From positions 806,001 through 870,000 of the forward strand of contig JAVDKK010000001.1 in the NCBI GenBank assembly GCA_030849945.1: DNA of 64,000 nucleotides, read 5' to 3'. The stretch's first letter is position 1. Each line of letters starts with the position of its first letter. Positions 60,895 to 64,000 of this stretch are shown here, one piece after another. The notes below the pieces were generated by a model. That model ran no database searches. It was not told the origin of the DNA and worked only from the letters and a program-made list of their open reading frames with translations. The stretch is from Schauerella fraxinea (GTDB lineage: Bacteria; Pseudomonadota; Gammaproteobacteria; Burkholderiales; Burkholderiaceae_B). The position numbers and the translations under genes were made by a program.

Positions 60895-62306
60895 AGTTTT
60901 CATTCTTATTCGTTGGCTTGTTGGCGCTAGGCGGATGCACGCTCGATCCGAACTACGTGCGTCCCGAGTCGCCCGTGCCGGCGCAGTGGCCCACCGGTGA
61001 CGCTTATGGCGATGTGGGCCGGCAGACTGCCGGCGCACAGGCGCAAGACGTCGCATTGCCCGTGCCGTGGCAGCAGTTTGTGCTGGAGCCCAAATTGTCC
61101 CGGGTGATCGACGCGGCGCTGTCGAATAACCGCGATCTTCGTCGTGCCGCTGCAAATATCGAATCGGCGCGCGCGCAGTATCGCATCGAGCGCTCCGACC
61201 TGTTTCCCACGTTATCGGCAGGAGGCGACTACACACGGTCGCGCACCCAGATCGCTACAGGCGGCGACAGCACCTCGATCGTCGGGAACTCGTATTCGGT
61301 TTCCGCAAGTCTCAGCGCGTATGAACTCGATTTCTTCGGACGTGTGCGCAGTCTGTCGCGCGCGGCGCTGGAGCAATACCTCGCTACAGAAGAGGCAGCA
61401 CGGGCCGCGCGCATCAGCGTGGTGGCCGAGGTCGCGAACGCGTACATCCTGCTGGCCACTGATCGTGCGCTGCTCGAGGTGGCACAGCAGACGCAGGCAA
61501 GTGCAGAGCAGACCGTCAAGCTGATCCAGGCGCGCTTGTCGGGCGGCATTTCGTCTCGTAATGAACTGCGCCAGGCCGAGACGATCTTTCAGCGTGCCCG
61601 ATCGGATGTGGCCAATTATCGAACCTTGATCGCGCAGGATCGCAATGCCCTGCAATTGCTGGTGGGCCAACCGGTGGACGAGGATTGGCTGCCGGCATCG
61701 TTGTCGCCGGAAACCGCGATGTTTGCGGCGGTACCCGCGGGCATGTCGTCAACGGTGTTGCTCTCACGTCCGGATGTGGCGCAGGCCGAACATTCGCTCC
61801 TGGCTGCCAACGCGAACATCGGCGCGGCCCGCGCGGCGTTCTTCCCGCGCGTGAGCCTGACGGCCAGTGGCGGATTCACCAGCAATGAACTCTCTGGATT
61901 GTTCTCTTCAGGCAACAAGGCCTGGTCGTTTGCGCCCTCGATCAGCATTCCGATCTTCGATGGCGGCTTCAATCGCGCCAATCTTGCCTACGCGCGTGCA
62001 CAACGCGACGGCTTGGTGGCCGATTATGAGTTGGCCGTGCAAGCGGCGTTTCGAGACGTGGCCGATGCGCTGGCACGCGCCGGCACGATCGACGAACAGG
62101 TCGATGCGCAACGCGCGCTATACGAGGCGTCCTTGGAAAGCTACGGTCTATCGGACGCCTTGTATCGGCGCGGGGTGGGCACCTTCCTCGATGCGTTGGA
62201 TGCCCAGCGCACGTTGTACTCGGCGCAGCAAACCTACCTGAGCGCGCTGCAACTGGCACTGGAGAATCGCGTGGCACTTTATCGAGCGCTGGGCGGCGGC
62301 GTTTAA
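60891..62306 (+). CDS. Outer-membrane efflux channel, NodT/OprM-like
   Basis: A 471-residue TolC-fold lipoprotein starting at the GTG at 60891. The lipobox GLLALGGC is followed by TLDPNYVRPESPVPAQWP, the usual NodT start. FGRVRSLSRAALEQYLATEEA and GSFAPSIS-like sequence (WSFAPSISIPIFDGG) are repeat landmarks. It completes the tripartite efflux system. A dedicated TetR repressor is not present nearby, which is unusual for such an operon. Confidence 0.94.
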   Translation: MKFSFLFVGLLALGGCTLDPNYVRPESPVPAQWPTGDAYGDVGRQTAGAQAQDVALPVPWQQFVLEPKLSRVIDAALSNNRDLRRAAANIESARAQYRIERSDLFPTLSAGGDYTRSRTQIATGGDSTSIVGNSYSVSASLSAYELDFFGRVRSLSRAALEQYLATEEAARAARISVVAEVANAYILLATDRALLEVAQQTQASAEQTVKLIQARLSGGISSRNELRQAETIFQRARSDVANYRTLIAQDRNALQLLVGQPVDEDWLPASLSPETAMFAAVPAGMSSTVLLSRPDVAQAEHSLLAANANIGAARAAFFPRVSLTASGGFTSNELSGLFSSGNKAWSFAPSISIPIFDGGFNRANLAYARAQRDGLVADYELAVQAAFRDVADALARAGTIDEQVDAQRALYEASLESYGLSDALYRRGVGTFLDALDAQRTLYSAQQTYLSALQLALENRVALYRALGGGV

Positions 62307-62430
62307 GTATGAGCAAATCTAAAATGGTTCTGATACGCGCTGCAAGTCCCTCCGCGCTTGAAAATCTCCAACTGTTGAGGCTGCTACCGTCCAACGCGTA
62401 GCTTTCAAAAATCTTGTGTTTATCCGCTAC

Positions 62431-62458
62431 CTCCGCCGGAGACTAGGACGGGGCGGAG
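62431..62458 (+). terminator. Possible terminator after the efflux operon
   Basis: CTCCGCC (62431-62437) pairs with GGCGGAG (62452-62458) around a 14-base loop. There is no T-run, so it is only a candidate. The rest of 62307-62517 shows a 30-codon open frame from 62309 with no family match and nothing else I can support. Confidence 0.3.
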
Positions 62459-62517
62459 CTGGCCTCCATAAACGGTCTTCTTGTGGAACACCACGAGCAA
62501 TTACATGTGCACAAATC

Positions 62518-64000
62518 TCAGAGAGGTTGATTGAGCCACTGCATAAAACGGTTCTCAAGCCGCCAATTTGGAATACTTGAGACTCGTTCAAGCTCGGGGC
62601 GTTCATCCATCAAGCGACTGAGTTCGGTTTGAACTTCGGCAGCGCGACTGGGGACAAAGCCGTTCCAAACCACATGCGCAGCTTTTAGGAAAACCGCTCC
62701 ATCTTCGTACGCACATTTCTCAATAAGCGCTTCTGCCACCCACTGACGAATATACCCACGGTTAAGGTTTGCCCCTTCTATCTCAAGTAGTCTCGCCGAC
62801 TTACGATAACAAATCAGAGCGTTGTCTATTTTTCCAAGTTTAAAGTAGCATCGCCCAATATTTCCGTAGAAAGAGCCAGGACGACCAGTATTATCTTCAG
62901 TCGAGTTAAGAACATCCACTTCATTCACTGAGCCAAGGAAATGTTGGAGTGCCTCTTTCGGCCTGCCCCCATCGCGCATTGCAAGCGCCAAATTATGTGC
63001 AGCATCGAATACCGTGTCAACGTTACTAGTGGTCTTGAGTTGCGTGCCTTTTGATCCATGAAAGATAGCTTGGTCGAATAAGCCTACCGCCCAGTACCTA
63101 AAACACTTGGTATCGCATAAGTTGATGAATGAGGGGCCAGCCCCCTCGATGCTGTCTTCATAACGACTTATCCAAACGTCCGCTCTATCTTGCTGTTCAA
63201 ATTCGACCAGCGTTTTGACGGCTTCAGCCCAGATTCGACTAAAGTTAATCGATTTTGCCGAATAAGTTGCCCAATCAACTTGTTCAAAAATTCTTATTGA
63301 AAGTCGAATGAGTTCCTCTCCTAGACCTCGATCGCCCAAAGAGTCCTTGATTTCGTATAACGCGTCGATCGCCTTGTCCAGTTCTTTTGCATTTATCAAT
63401 ACATCTATTTTATGAGTCCACATTTCGAGTAACTCGACAGGCTTTTCATTTTTGAATATATTTAATGCGGCGGAGATTCTTTTGTCGAGAACAAAAATTA
63501 TCTTCGATATGAATTTTGCTCGCTCGGTCGGAGGAAAGTTTTTTCTTATGTATTGCCGGATAAGTGGATGAAGATCAAGGAGTTCCGTTCCAGATTCAGT
63601 CGTTCTAATTTCTACGAGAGCAAGAGATTTTAAAACTTTTATGGCTTTATTAAACTGATTGAAATTCAGAGTATGCATAAAGTCTGCAATGTCAGCACCA
63701 GGCATCGGCCTCTCAAGTTCTGCTAGGCCTTTCAATACAGATCTCTGTTTATCGTTCAAAGTCTGCCACATCGAAATAATAACTCGTTCAGGAAGCTCTC
63801 CTTGCCCAGATAAAATCGTGTTAAGAATTTCGCTTGGATTTATGTTCTCGTGTTTGCACCGTGCGGCAATTAGTGAGATCCAAAGAGGGTGTCCGTCAGT
63901 TACTTGGCACAGTAGCTGTTGAGTCGATGGGTCTAAAGATAGATTACTTTTATGCCGAAATAATCTCGCTGCGTCCTCTTCAGTTAGGCCCTTCAAGAAA
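62518..64000 (-). CDS. STAND-like ATPase C-terminal region with TPR repeats, N-terminus beyond the window
   Basis: The frame is open to the right edge, so only the last 490 or so residues are visible. GLTEEDAARLFRHKS and GHPLWISLIAARC fit the helical end of an NB-ARC/NACHT-type NTPase, and LLDLHPLIRQYIRKNF fits the following winged helix. After that come helical repeats, of which NIGRCYFKLGKIDNALICYR is a clear TPR. The nucleotide-binding motifs and effector domain would be upstream, off-window. The DNA is much more AT-rich than the rest of the window and uses many A/T-ending codons, so this gene was probably acquired. Such proteins often act in phage defence or signalling. Confidence 0.75.
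   Translation of the reverse strand, partial: FLKGLTEEDAARLFRHKSNLSLDPSTQQLLCQVTDGHPLWISLIAARCKHENINPSEILNTILSGQGELPERVIISMWQTLNDKQRSVLKGLAELERPMPGADIADFMHTLNFNQFNKAIKVLKSLALVEIRTTESGTELLDLHPLIRQYIRKNFPPTERAKFISKIIFVLDKRISAALNIFKNEKPVELLEMWTHKIDVLINAKELDKAIDALYEIKDSLGDRGLGEELIRLSIRIFEQVDWATYSAKSINFSRIWAEAVKTLVEFEQQDRADVWISRYEDSIEGAGPSFINLCDTKCFRYWAVGLFDQAIFHGSKGTQLKTTSNVDTVFDAAHNLALAMRDGGRPKEALQHFLGSVNEVDVLNSTEDNTGRPGSFYGNIGRCYFKLGKIDNALICYRKSARLLEIEGANLNRGYIRQWVAEALIEKCAYEDGAVFLKAAHVVWNGFVPSRAAEVQTELSRLMDERPELERVSSIPNWRLENRFMQWLNQPL

Noticed and set aside
62309..62401. 30-codon open frame just after the efflux operon
   Set aside because: Too short, with no ribosome site and no resemblance to a known small protein.
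1..64000. CRISPR arrays, tRNA or rRNA genes, insertion sequences
   Set aside because: No evenly spaced palindromic repeats, cloverleaf sequences, rRNA segments or transposase motifs were recognised; the tandem repeats have no spacers.

Overview
The window reads as chromosomal DNA of a GC-rich betaproteobacterium of the order Burkholderiales, most likely the Alcaligenaceae (Bordetella/Achromobacter-like). Three things point there: five Bug-type periplasmic solute receptors in 64 kb, LysR/GntR/AraC-controlled clusters of CoA-transferases and acyl-CoA dehydrogenases, and the runs uvrA-MFS-ssb and lysA-lptM-cyaY / ponA / aroK-aroB-dgt. No tRNA, rRNA, CRISPR array or insertion sequence was seen. 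Both ends cut through a gene: a GAF-domain protein on the left and a STAND-like protein on the right.

Layout. 0.8-9.2 kb holds a plus-strand catabolic operon (MaoC hydratase, Bug receptor, MmgE/PrpD, acyl-CoA dehydrogenase, CaiB CoA-transferase, GntR regulator, MFS carrier, CitE-like lyase). It has a recognisable promoter overlapped by a palindrome. Together the enzymes could activate, oxidise, hydrate and split a branched dicarboxylate such as methylsuccinate, mesaconate or itaconate. 9.4-17.1 kb is housekeeping: lysA, lptM, cyaY, PBP1A, aroK, aroB and dgt. 17.4-21.6 kb is a two-gene NHEJ operon (ku-ligD) with unusually long Lys/Ala-rich tails and linkers. 21.8-26.7 kb is a LysR-controlled acyl-CoA dehydrogenase/Bug/CoA-transferase cluster. 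26.7-33.5 kb carries a catalase-like protein, a DUF1737 protein, uvrA, an MFS carrier, ssb and a small membrane protein.

33.7-35.7 kb has a Bug receptor beside a stand-alone MetE-C-type methyltransferase. 36.0-40.2 kb is mntR divergent from a SitABCD-like manganese ABC transporter, with a clear MntR box between them. 40.3-49.8 kb is a patchwork of small catabolic modules: FAD-linked 2-hydroxyacid dehydrogenase and LysR, Bug and D-2-hydroxyacid dehydrogenase, AraC/SDR, and LysR/hydrolase/Bug. 49.8-53.1 kb holds a DUF429 protein, a GH13 trehalose-synthase-like enzyme and a small secreted Ala/Pro-rich protein. 53.4-62.3 kb has a NarX/NarL-type two-component system, a MipA/OmpV outer-membrane protein and a complete tripartite RND efflux operon.

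From about 62.3 kb to the right edge the composition drops to visibly AT-rich. The only gene there is the C-terminal part of a STAND-type ATPase with TPR-like repeats, which looks like the border of a horizontally acquired, possibly defence-related, island. Several intergenic gaps hold short tandem repeats with 9-bp or 15-bp periods, and similar 9-bp duplications have expanded the coding linker of LigD.
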